A stretch of 64,000 nt of DNA from Epiperipatus broadwayi. Taxonomy: Eukaryota > Onychophora > Udeonychophora > Euonychophora > Peripatidae. Made by a program: the position numbers and the translations under genes. Numbering within the stretch: the first letter of the stretch is position 1; each line of letters begins with the position of its first letter. Positions 33,714 to 44,330 of this stretch are shown piece after piece. Location: the NCBI GenBank assembly GCA_028023455.1, contig JAQFVV010012671.1:620001-684000 (forward strand), in the 5' to 3' direction. The notes below the pieces were generated by a model, which did no database searches, was not told the origin of the DNA, and was given only the letters and a program-made list of their open reading frames with translations.

Positions 33714-34679
33714 TCATTAAAAATATTATTTTTTAACTGAACAGTTTTTTATGGTCAAGTGAATTAAAGTTTTACAACTTTTGATTAAACAATTACAAAA
33801 TCAGCAGTAAAAATATATTCATCTTTTAATATATTCATTTTAGTTTCATTTGTAAAAAGTATATTAATAATTTGTCAGATTATGAAAGTGAATGAAAGTT
33901 TTTTCAAAAATAAATTTCTATTTATAATTATAAAAATATTCAATAGCAGAAGACCTAAAATGAAAGTTCATAACAAATTAAAAAATGCTGCAGACATCAT
34001 TTATTTATTTCTCAATTTATGTTTATGTAAATGTAAAGAATTTTTTACTAAAATTTTTTCTAAAATAATTATATTTTCAGTATATTTTATCAAAATACAT
34101 TATAATATGTAAAAAAAATGCCAACAAAGTATTCTAAACTATTCATTTTTGTTTGAAACTCAAATAAAGAACTTGGGGCAATGTAAATTTTTGACAGGTG
34201 ACAAAATTGTTGTTAGTGCTGGTTTCTTTTTCAATTTACATTCATATAAAAATAAAGAATTTTTTTACTAAAATCTTACTATTTTTCTAAAATAATTATA
34301 TTTTCAGCATATTTTATCAAAATAATTTATAATATGTATGAAAAATAATAAAAAAAACAGTCTAAAACATACATTTTCATTTTGAAAATCAAAACAAAGA
34401 AGTTGGAATGGTGAAAATTATTGACAGAAGCTCTTCTTTTAGTTGAGATAAGAACCAACCAATCTGCATCTAGGAAAGTCTGCTTTCTCTCACTGTTGTA
34501 GCTTCTTATGTCAATATTATTGTTTTTTACTTGTAAAATGATTCTAGAGAGGGCAGCATCTTACTGTACTTTTTAAGCTTTAAAATAAGCATAAAATCAT
34601 TACAGTAATGCAAAAACTGACAGTTTTCAAGTGACTTGAAACCATGTACATCAATCTGTGGTTGTTTCTCAGAAAGTGT
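33714..34679. repeat. Right-arm-specific block with a ~220 bp tandem duplication
   Basis: Relative to the left arm, about 965 bp are extra between 'tatagctttaact' and 'taattcatatcatct'. Inside it, 34000-34205 and 34222-34432 are tandem copies, each with 'tttttactaaaat', 'aattatattttcag', 'atattttatcaaaat' and 'aaagaa(c/g)ttgg'. The 76-codon frame at 33882-34112 falls partly in the first copy and shows no domain. It could be an insertion in the right arm or a deletion from the left. Confidence 0.6.
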
Positions 34680-37022
34680 TAATTCATATCATCTATTTTT
34701 ATACACACTAATCACACATATACATTTATGTTTTATTAAAAATGAATTGAATTTTTATATAAGTCTATGACAATTTAAACATGTTAATTTTTAAATTATT
34801 ATATAGCACATCTGAGTTCTTATATATATACATTTTGTTTTTTTGACATTGAATTATTTGTGTTTTGAGAAAATATAATATGGTTTATTAGGTTTATTTG
34901 ATTATACAAACACCAGTGTGTGCACACATTTTCAGATTCATACATATATATGTTAAAGACAGTCATTAATTATGTATTATAAAAATGAATTTCATTTATA
35001 GGTTTATATTTCAAATATGTTCATAAATTATTATACCACATGTCTCTGTGCTTATATATATATATTTGTGTATGTGTGTTTTATGAAAACCTACTGAAAC
35101 TTATTTGTAAATTACAATGTAATAATGTTTGGTAAGAAGTAGATATTCCTAACTTAGCTGTTGAAGAGAGAGCAATCAAGTCTTAATACAGCTGATTAAG
35201 AAGAAAGAAGCAGAAGACTTTACCAAGATATTGCATAGAATAGCAGAAGTTTTAACCAAGCTTTTAGCATACTATGACTTTAGACATAAAATGGTTTCTA
35301 TAATGAAAACTATATGATAAATTCAATCAAAAACTAGACATTATCTTCCTCAATATAATCTGATTTCACAGGGATAAATATGTAGAGAAGTTACCTCTTA
35401 AAGTAATGTACAACCTTATCTTCAACCAAAAGCATGAGTCTCTGGCTGTGTTAATCTTATCTAGTTGAGACTTATTAAAAGAATATGGATAAAATTTTGC
35501 TGTTGTTAAGCAGGAAATGAAATACTGCAAACCATAAAAAGGACAAATTAATCATGATCATGTGTAAAAGCCTTCAAGAAAAAAAAACTCAATTGGAAAA
35601 ACTGGAAATTATAATTGGGAAGAACACAGAAAAAGATAAAACCATTGTTGAAGATATTTTATGTGTGTACACATTGTATTATTAAATAGAAAAAAATTTT
35701 TTTAAATATAAACATAGTAATTTTTTGTAAGAATTGATAATTTTAAGTATTTCATTAAATTAATGTTTTCAAATTGTGAAACTTTTTTTTTTTTAAATTC
35801 AGTCAATTTTCTCTCCAAAACTATGAAATAGTTGTTAGAAATTTTAATTTTTTAAAAAATATGTTTTTCTCTTTTCATTCATTTTTACTCCCAAAACTTA
35901 ATGAAAGGTTAATTAAGCTAAATCAAAGATTGTTATCTTTGATTTGGAAAATATTGTCTTTCCAAATTTTACTTATTTTAAAGAAATAACTTAATTAATT
36001 AAAAGTTAATATATGAATAAAAATCCACTGATTGATTATAATTTTTGTGAAATGATATTTTTAGATGAAATGAATGTTTCAATTTCATACTATCATGCCA
36101 TTTGTTTTGTTTATTATTAATCAGTTAATTATTAAACAATTGTTTTAAAAAATATTTTTAGTCTTAATTTTTTATTCTATCCAATTCCCATTTTTTTATT
36201 GCCATGTATATGACTTTATTTTATGACATATTAGTGTTTTAGGATTTTTTTCAAAAGATCTCAAAAGAGTATTTACTTATAGTAGGGTAAACCTAGAAAA
36301 TATGTGAAGTGATTTTTAATAAGCTGCTTTATTTATTTATTTCTCACAGTAATAGTTTATAGAGTTCTTGCTTCCTGGGCTAAATTTGTGCATAACATTT
36401 ATAAGGAGTAGGGTTTATGTTTACTGTTATGGACATCCAGATGATGATGATCCTCATTGGAGCAAAAGGGATATTATTTAATGTCTATGCACTACATTTC
36501 ATTTTTTTATTTCTTTAGAAATTTAGTGTATAGTTGGCTAGTACATTAATGGTTCTAAGACCAGAGCATTGATGATAGTCAGGATGTTTTAGTATCTCAG
36601 CATTATTTGATTTATTGTTATATTTTGGTGGAGTAGAACCTAAGAATGTGCATCCAGATAATTATTGTTTGTATTCCTGCCCTAGGGTTGGCAGTGGCTA
36701 AATAATGAGCTTGAGCTTTAGTGGACCATTTTCAAATACAGTCAAAGATTATCTGTTGATTAATTTTTATTGTTGGTCATTCATGATGATGAATTATATC
36801 TTTTGTGTAAATTTGGTAAACTTATAGTTAGTTCTGTGCTGATCTCTCATACATATTTCTTTTATATTTAATTTTTAATTTTGTTTATTTGACAATGATG
36901 ATGGTTTCCTAACTCTTCATCATTCAGCCCTAATCTGGTGTATTGTTACAAATGGCTACCCAATTGTGGGACATTGTGACCCCAGATTCTTCCATCTTAA
37001 CCCCCATTTTTTGTATTGTTAC

Positions 37023-40000
37023 AATATATTCATTTATTAGATATATAAAAAATAGATCAATTATATTTTCTACTCGAGTTTTTCAATCATATTGGAAAAA
37101 GAGATTTGAAAATTAGATTAAGTCAACTATTGTGCTGTAACCCAAGTTTCCAACAATTGCAAATATTACTTTTAAAATGATAAGCTAATCATTCTTTTTT
37201 GTGCATTTCACTTTCTTAGAGTGAACTCACTAATAGTCAGTTAAATTTTACTTTTTCATATCTTCAAAAACTTCTCTTTATAATTGATTTAACTATAGTT
37301 GTGCACTTCTTTTATTGGTAGTTCATACTTTGTGTTAATATTATATTTAAAAATGCAATTTGTTAAATATTTTTAGTTAGAAAAAAAGAGTTGCTTTATC
37401 ATAAATAATACAAAATTTATTAAATGTGAATAATCTTATAGTAATAATCTTATAGTAATAATGTAATTATTTAATTATAGTTAGCAATCAAAATACAAAG
37501 CTGCTTTTAGAAGTCAGACTATTAAATCAAGATTTTCCATGAAGGTGGATTCCATCTTTTTACTAGATTATTATGCTTCTTTTAATTTAAACTTTTGATA
37601 AGCTTTTAGAAATAGTATTATTTGCAGTTAATTGACCATGACTGAAAACAGTATTGTAAACAAAAACATTTTAAAATTAAATATAAATTACTGAAATTAT
37701 TAAAATATTTAGTTTACAAGGCTCATTGTGAAATAAGTTACTGCATTTAGCAAATTCTAGAATAAAATATTTTACTATAAAATATATTGATCATAGCTAT
37801 TGTATGTTTGTGTTCAAATTTATTTACACCTTGGATAATGTTAATCCTTCAGAATTCACATTTGATCTGAGAAATTAAAGCAAACTTTTTTTTTTTAATG
37901 TTGTTATATATATTGAGTGCATACGTTTAAAGTCATGACTAGTTATGTATTTGTATATTACAAATATTAAGCCATAAAGTTTTAACCATTAGTTTGATTA
38001 GAGCGCATTTTGTAATGATATATGATATTTGATAACAAATTTTATCTGAGAGATATTGCAGTCACGGAAATAAACACTGTTATAGTTAAATCAATAAAAT
38101 AATTTTTAGATTATAAATGAAAATAAATAAAAATCATAATAAAGGTAATTTTTCAGTGTTTTTATTTTTTTCATTTCAGTATATGAATGTATCTCAAATA
38201 CAAAGAACTTCTGCAAATTTTTTTTTGACTGCAACCCTTACATTTTTATTTAATTTCTACATTGTAATTAAAAATTTAACAAAAATCATGTATTTTATCA
38301 TATAAATATAATAAACAACAAACTTGCACAATTTTATTTTTTCATTTTAGCATAAACTGCCAATGAAAGTATCTCTTATATATGTGTGATCATTGATGCA
38401 AATTTTTTGTAGGTTTTAAAACACGTAGTATGTATTTATTTGTTATATATGTTTTTAATTGCTCTTAATTAATGTATTTTATATATATGAACACAGTAGT
38501 TAATTTTTCTGTAAGAATGGTTGACTTTTATTATTATTAGCACTAAAGTTTTTGTGGAATTTCATCTTTCTTCAACTGCATTTTACAAATATCTCAGTAG
38601 TTGTTTATAGAGACACTGGTATTATAGAAAAGTATTCTTCCCATAAAGGTTATATATGATGAAATAGAAGTTATCAATAAGATAAAAGGCATAAATATAG
38701 TTTTTGGATTTCTATGAATGTATGGTTGCTTGTTATTAATATTGTAACAATAGTGTTTTCCAGGTAGCCCAGAGATAAATATTGTTGTATTTAGCTGTTG
38801 AACTATTCATTCTATTTAGATGATGAATGAATTCCAGTCAAAATTTCATTGTTATAATGAAAGAACTAAAAAAATGCATCATATTTTTTCCCAGAAAACT
38901 CTTTATTTTAATGTATATATACACACATCTATATATAATGTAATTAATAAAATTATATATATAAACCAAATAAAAGATCCATTACAGATTATTAATCATA
39001 ATAATAAAACTATCAAATTTTAATTGGAAATATTAATAATAATTATAAAAAGTCAGCCATACTTTACTTTTTTGAACCATCTTAAATGGAAAATTTTGTT
39101 AATTTACTGGAAGTAAACATTTCGTTTTTTTTCCAAGATTCATAAATGTTTGTATTTGCAGGCCCATTAATTAAAAATTTCCTACTTCTATTTATAAAAA
39201 TTACCTCCTTGATTTTCCTTTTACTATATTTTCTTTTTTTTTTTAATGAAAAGTCTAGTATTATTACAGATTAAAATTAAAAGTAAAATTACAAGCTTTC
39301 TTTTGATCAAAGAAAACAGATACTATTATTAAGTGATTTTTAAATGCATTTATATAAAAGCTCATGTTTTTTTTAATTGCTTTTCATTACTTCATCATAT
39401 TTTCCCAATATATAAAGTATTGGATTTATCACATGGTTTGATACACAATTCTAATTTTTAGTCTTTCAAATTATTCATCAATCTATTAATATTAAGTAAT
39501 TCAGAAAATTGAACTTTATATAATTATCCATATGTATTTTAAATAAATTTAATCTAAACATTTGGAACATGTGGAATTGATATACATTTTTTTATCATCA
39601 ACATTTTGTTTCTTTCAATTATTAAAGTATAATAAATACATAAAGATAATTATGTGTTTCACTTTGTGATTCATCTAATATTAACAGATTAGTGAATAAC
39701 AGAAAAAATGTGTTACTTAAAAAAAAAAATTGTGCATCAAGTTATTTGCTTTATATATTAGTGAATCAAGATCAGAGAAATGATTAAAAGATCATTATCT
39801 TTTATATAAATGTATAAAAATAATAATGATTTAATAATATCTGTTTTTGATCATAAGAAAACATTATGTAATTTTATTTTTAATTTTAATCTGGATAACC
39901 TTACAATTTTTTATGAAGAAAGTAATCATAATAAAATGAAAAAATCAAGGAATCAGTTTATATAAATAAAAATGTTACAATTTTTAATAATTGAGAATAG

Positions 40001-41437
40001 TTACAAAAAACTACTTCTTAATTTTTATATATGTTGTTACTAATATTTACAATTAATATTTAATAGTTATATATATATATATAACAATGCAAAAAAATCA
40101 TTCATTAACATGGTAATGGTACACAAGATTTAAAGGATGGGATTATATGACTTTTTATCTCCACCTACTACTATCAACTTTATTTTTAGAGGGTGCCACA
40201 ATAACATTAATAAGTACTGACTGATGGTTTAAGCAAGCAATCACACACTCATCTGCACTGCTAAAATTTTTATCCTCCATACACAGAATACTTGAAACTC
40301 TTAAAACTTATGTATTTATTGCCATATCTTGTATTTTGTTGAATGACAAATAAAGACACTAACATAAGTAATTCAAATAACAAATAAAATGTATTAAATA
40401 CTATAAAGTGATAAATGATAATTATAAACATAATGTTTAGCATGTAACAAAAATCCATCTCTCAAAGTTATTAATTAATAAATACAAAACAAAAAACAAA
40501 TACTATACAAAGTTAGTCATATAATCAAAATAATTTCTATGACTATTTTATCTGATTAAAATCAGCTTATTTTATTAACTTACAATAGAACAAACTATTA
40601 ATTAGATTTCAATTTTGTTATATATAGAATTATATCATGTTATGTGCTATTATGTGTACATGGTTATTTATATAGTTTCTAGAGACATTTTTTTACTATG
40701 TGATAAATACTAAAATAATATTATAACTATAACACAATTCTCATCTAACATTATAGTTATTAAAAGAAAATGTACTATTATTGAACAAATGAATACACTG
40801 AATAATAATGAGCATGTACCTCATTCAAATTTTAAGCTTTTATAATAAATAACATTTTATATAATCTAATGATTACTTTCTTTTGATCTAACTATAAATT
40901 CTACTAGATTACTGTTTATTAATAAATGATCATTGGGTATTATTTACTGATCTTCCTATTCATCAATATATAAATGTTTGTATTCATTTTTATTATTGTG
41001 TGGTTATTTCTAATAAGTATACCTATAATTTGAGCTTTGGCAATATTCATTATAGATCTCACATTTATTTCTTTGTAATATCTGAATATAATTTACCTAC
41101 ATTAATTTATTTTCTTCTAACCATCATCTCCAATATAGCTGTTTAAAATTTAAAAAAACCTCACCTTCATGCAACTTTGGCTCATCATGTTTTCCTGGAT
41201 ATACCTATAATAAACAATAATTTATTTCCATAACACACTTAGTTATTGATTTCTTCATCAGATTCAAATTTTATGATAAGGCTTTCATGCCTATATTTAA
41301 TGTAAAATTTTATAATTACAACAATTTCATTTAAAACATAGTCCAATAAATTAAGTCTTCATTATTAAATAACTTCAGAAATAAAATTTGGTTATTCTTT
41401 ATTACCCATTCTAAATATTTTATTTAGGAGTATCTAG
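37023..41437. other. AT-rich noncoding DNA
   Basis: No gene is seen. A short tandem duplication ('aataatcttatagt' twice) lies at about 37424-37455. About 39965-40085 resembles 63390-63500 ('aattgagaatagtta', 'ttaatatttaatagtt'), a faint dispersed repeat. AT microsatellite at about 40065-40083. Short frames (38117, 38820, 40270) are low-complexity. Confidence 0.5.
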
Positions 41438-41461
41438 TCATCATCATCATCATCATCATCA
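41438..41461 (-). repeat. RTE 3' microsatellite tail, (TGA)8
   Basis: Eight perfect TCA units on the plus strand (TGA on the minus) form the 3' end of the LINE. RTE-type elements end in short tandem repeats of this kind, made by the reverse transcriptase at priming. The first unit doubles as the stop codon. Confidence 0.9.
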
Positions 41462-41722
41462 ACCATTATCAATCCACTGCAGGATGAAGGTCTCTCCAAG
41501 TTTAATCCATCTTCTCCGATCTTTAGCTTCTCTTCTCCACAACACCCATGCACATTTTCTTATTTCATCCATCCATCTCACATGTGGTCTCTTTCTGGGT
41601 CTTTTACAATCTCTTGGAATCCAGTTTAAAATTTCAATTGTCCATCTATTATCATCTCTTCTAGCAATATATCCAGCCCAACTCCATTTCAATCTTTTAA
41701 TTTTTTCAATAAGGTCAGTAAC
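41459..41722 (-). pseudogene. RTE C-terminal end, separated by a frameshift
   Basis: Minus-strand frame beginning 'VTDLIEKIKRLKWSWAG' and continuing through 'IARRDDNRWT' and 'RPRKRPHVRWMDEIRK' to 'QWIDNG' and a TGA at 41461-41459. This is the usual C-terminal tail of RTE/BovB-type proteins (IKRLKW-WAGH-ARR, then W-D-I). It overlaps the end of the main frame by about 8 bases in a different frame. Compared with family members some residues are missing between 'NVWVR' and 'VTDLIE', so a short deletion is the likely cause. The stop lies in the TGA-repeat tail. Confidence 0.88.
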
Positions 41723-44276
41723 ACCTTACCCATACATTGCGTTTTTGATCTCTTCTTGTTACTCCCAACATACATCTCTCCATACTCCTTTGAGTGGTCT
41801 GAAGTCTCTGTATTGCTCTTCTATTAAGTGTCCAAGTCTCAGATCCATAAGTAAGAACTGTAAAAACACATTTGTTAAAAACCATCCTTTTCAAACACAT
41901 AGGCATATTTCCTTTTAGTATCAAGTTATTTCTACCAAAAGCACTCCAAACAAGTTTAATTCTATGATTAATTTCCTCCATTATGTTTCCATCTGTATTA
42001 ATAATCTGACCAAGGTATTTGTAACTGTTAACTTCTTCTAATTCTTCATAATCAATCTCTATTTTCATATTTTGAGCAAATCGATTAAACATTACTTTAG
42101 TCTTTTTAACATTTATCTTTAGTCCTACTTTTCTACTTTCATCTGCTAAATCCTGCAACATTTCCTGCAGCTCTGAAGCATTATTTGCAAAAACAACTAC
42201 ATCATCTGCGAAATCTAAATGACTTAAATACTCTCCATTTACTTTCACTCCTTTAGTTTCCCATTTTAATCCACAAAATACTTCTTGCAAAACTGCTGTA
42301 AAGAGTTTTGGAGATATGGAGTCACCTTGTCTTACACCTTTCTCAATGTTGATTTTTCCAGTATCATTATATAATCTAATTGTTGCTGTTGCATTTTTAT
42401 AAATATTCTTTAAAATATGACAATATCCTGGATCTATACTTTGATGATTCAATGCTTTAATCACTGAAGAAATGTGTATAGAATCGAATGCCTTTTCATA
42501 ATCTACAAATCCAAAACATAATGACAACTCATATTCGTTTGTCCTTTCTATGACTTCTCTCAATACCTGGATATGATCTATTGTACTAAAACCACTTTTA
42601 AATCCAGCTTGTTCTCTTGGTTGGTGGAAATCCAAAGTTCTCTGTAGACGAGTTGTAATTATCTTGATAAAAATTTTATATAAAACTGATAAAAGGCTGA
42701 TAGGTCTGTAATTTCTAATATCTTCTTTATCACCTTTTTTAAATATTAATATTATTACTGCATTCTTCCAATCTTCCGGTACATCTTTATCATTTAGACA
42801 TTTGGTATATAACTTTGCTAAAATTGTTTCTAATTCTTCACCTGCTTCTTTTAATATATCAATTATAATTCCATCATTTCCTGGAGCCTTTCCTTTCTTC
42901 ATACACTTAATTGCATGTCTCACTTCTTCATTTAAAATTCTGGGCAATTTGGAAGATGTAATAGATATAGGAGGTACTTGTTCTTTATTACTATATAATT
43001 CTTGATAAAAATCTTCTACCAATTTCATGATGTCATCTCTCTTTTTAGTAATAATTCCATCTTTTTTTCTTATTGCAGATCGAAATTTCCTACCAATACC
43101 AAAATTTTGTTTAACATTTTTGAGACTTTTATTTTCTTCTACAGCTTTCCTTGCTATTTCACAGTTATACTTTCTTATATCATTTTCAACTCTTTTCCGT
43201 ACCATTTTACAAAATTCGAGATATTCAATTCTTTTTAATACATCATTTTTGTATATCTTCATATTCCTTCTTTTCTTCATAAATTCTCTAGTCTCAGTAG
43301 AAATTTTATTAGTCAATTGCTGCTTTTTTCTACCAGCTATGTTTGTTGCAGTTTTTAAAAGTGTATCAGTTATTTTCATATTAATTTCATTCAAATCTGA
43401 ATCATATTCAAAATCTCCTAACACTTGAAACCTATTTGTAAGTTTTAATTTAAATTCATTAGAATGTTTCTGAAGATTAGGAATATCAACTGTAAATATT
43501 GTTTTTCTTAATAATTTTTGTCTCTCTAGTTTTACATTAACACGTAACTTACACCTTACTAATCGATGATCACTTCCTGTGTTAAATTTATTAAGAACAT
43601 TACAATCTTGAAATATGTATTTTCTGTTAGTCAAAATATAATCCAATTCTGCTGTACCTTCATTTGGATGCTTCCATGTCCATTTCCTTTTAACATTTTT
43701 CTCAAAAAATGAATTCATAATATAAAGTTTTTCTTTTTCTGCAAACTCCACAAGTCTATGTCCTCTCTCATTTCTATTACCATAACCAAAATTACCTACA
43801 GCAATTTCATCTTTCATTTGTCTACCAATTCTAGCATTAAAGTCTCCCATAACAATTTTAAAATGTTGTTTACTCTGATCAAAAGCCTTTTGTACATCCA
43901 TATAAAAATCTTCTACTACTTCATCACTATGAGAACTTGTTGGAGCATAAACCTGAATTATCTGCATTTGGTATCTGCTATTAAGTTGTATAACTAATCT
44001 TGCCACTCTGTCCAATACACCATCAATCTCCACAATATTGTTCTTCCACTTTTTATTTATAATGAATCCTACTCCACTTGTATTTCCAATATGTGTGCCT
44101 TTATAATAGAGTATATGTCCACTTTTTAAATCAATTGTTTCTTCTCCTTTTCTTCTAACTTCACAAAGTCCAATAATGTCCCATTTAATATAAGACAGTT
44201 CTTCTTCTAATTCTTGCAATCTTCCTTCACTTGAAAGTGATCTGCAGTTGTAAGTACCTAAATAAAAAGTCGTCAT
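41715..44276 (-). CDS. RTE LINE endonuclease-reverse transcriptase (C-terminally frameshifted)
   Basis: The product of about 853 residues cuts target DNA and primes cDNA synthesis on it. The N-terminal apurinic-type endonuclease (about residues 1-240) has 'GTYNCRSLS', 'GLCEVRRKG' with the catalytic Glu near 39, 'QVYAPTS', 'MGDFNARIG' near 143-151, 'ELDYIL', and 'GSDHRLV' near 234-240. After a basic linker, the RT (about 470-770) has 'NYRPISLLSVLYKI', 'EQAGFKSGFSTIDHI', 'FVDYEKAFDSI' (motif A), 'GVRQGDSISPKLF' (motif B), 'LDFADDVVVF' (motif C, both Asp present near 690), 'VKKTKVM' and 'YKYLGQII'. It ends 'TRRDQKRNVWVRCY' at a TGA (41717-41715), where a small indel shifts the frame. The remaining family residues continue at 41722-41459. 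I start at the ATG at 44276; one codon upstream is TTG. All visible catalytic residues are intact. Confidence 0.93.
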   Translation of the reverse strand: MTTFYLGTYNCRSLSSEGRLQELEEELSYIKWDIIGLCEVRRKGEETIDLKSGHILYYKGTHIGNTSGVGFIINKKWKNNIVEIDGVLDRVARLVIQLNSRYQMQIIQVYAPTSSHSDEVVEDFYMDVQKAFDQSKQHFKIVMGDFNARIGRQMKDEIAVGNFGYGNRNERGHRLVEFAEKEKLYIMNSFFEKNVKRKWTWKHPNEGTAELDYILTNRKYIFQDCNVLNKFNTGSDHRLVRCKLRVNVKLERQKLLRKTIFTVDIPNLQKHSNEFKLKLTNRFQVLGDFEYDSDLNEINMKITDTLLKTATNIAGRKKQQLTNKISTETREFMKKRRNMKIYKNDVLKRIEYLEFCKMVRKRVENDIRKYNCEIARKAVEENKSLKNVKQNFGIGRKFRSAIRKKDGIITKKRDDIMKLVEDFYQELYSNKEQVPPISITSSKLPRILNEEVRHAIKCMKKGKAPGNDGIIIDILKEAGEELETILAKLYTKCLNDKDVPEDWKNAVIILIFKKGDKEDIRNYRPISLLSVLYKIFIKIITTRLQRTLDFHQPREQAGFKSGFSTIDHIQVLREVIERTNEYELSLCFGFVDYEKAFDSIHISSVIKALNHQSIDPGYCHILKNIYKNATATIRLYNDTGKINIEKGVRQGDSISPKLFTAVLQEVFCGLKWETKGVKVNGEYLSHLDFADDVVVFANNASELQEMLQDLADESRKVGLKINVKKTKVMFNRFAQNMKIEIDYEELEEVNSYKYLGQIINTDGNIMEEINHRIKLVWSAFGRNNLILKGNMPMCLKRMVFNKCVFTVLTYGSETWTLNRRAIQRLQTTQRSMERCMLGVTRRDQKRNVWVRCY

Positions 44277-44330
44277 CAAATGGCAGCCTGGGTCCGCAAT
44301 CAGGGGATTCTTAGCACCCTCCGCCTTTTT

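Larger units (their letters stand above)
32308..37022 (+). repeat. Right arm of the ~8.5 kb inverted repeat (E1)
   Basis: This ~4.7 kb arm mirrors 28471-32208. It is longer mainly because of two blocks missing on the left: a truncated RTE tail (33086-33325) and about 965 bp at 33714-34679. The outer edge is at 'ttgtattgttacaat' (about 37010-37022), matching 'attgtaacattataaa' at the left edge. Parts of this arm recur at 2945-3790. The segment 35115-35670 has a somewhat more balanced composition, possibly decayed coding sequence, but I could not assign a protein. Confidence 0.85.
41438..44330 (-). mobile_element. Near-full-length RTE-type LINE retrotransposon
   Basis: Reading on the minus strand: a short GC-richer 5' leader (about 44277-44330), a long endonuclease-reverse transcriptase frame (44276-41715), a frameshifted C-terminal end (41722-41459), and a 3' tail of eight TGA units (41438-41461). 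RTE elements typically have one main ORF, almost no 3' UTR and a short microsatellite tail instead of poly-A, exactly as here. The stop codon of the C-terminal frame is itself the first TGA of the tail. An 8 bp word 'aaataaaa' (minus strand) lies just before the leader and ~12 bp after the tail, a possible but unproven target duplication. The few defects suggest a fairly recent insertion. Confidence 0.92.

Noticed and set aside
41484-41918. 144-codon plus-strand frame opposite the RTE C-terminus
   Set aside because: It is an antisense shadow of the LINE coding strand; the same applies to the frames at 42802-43005, 43002-43428 and 43758-43997.
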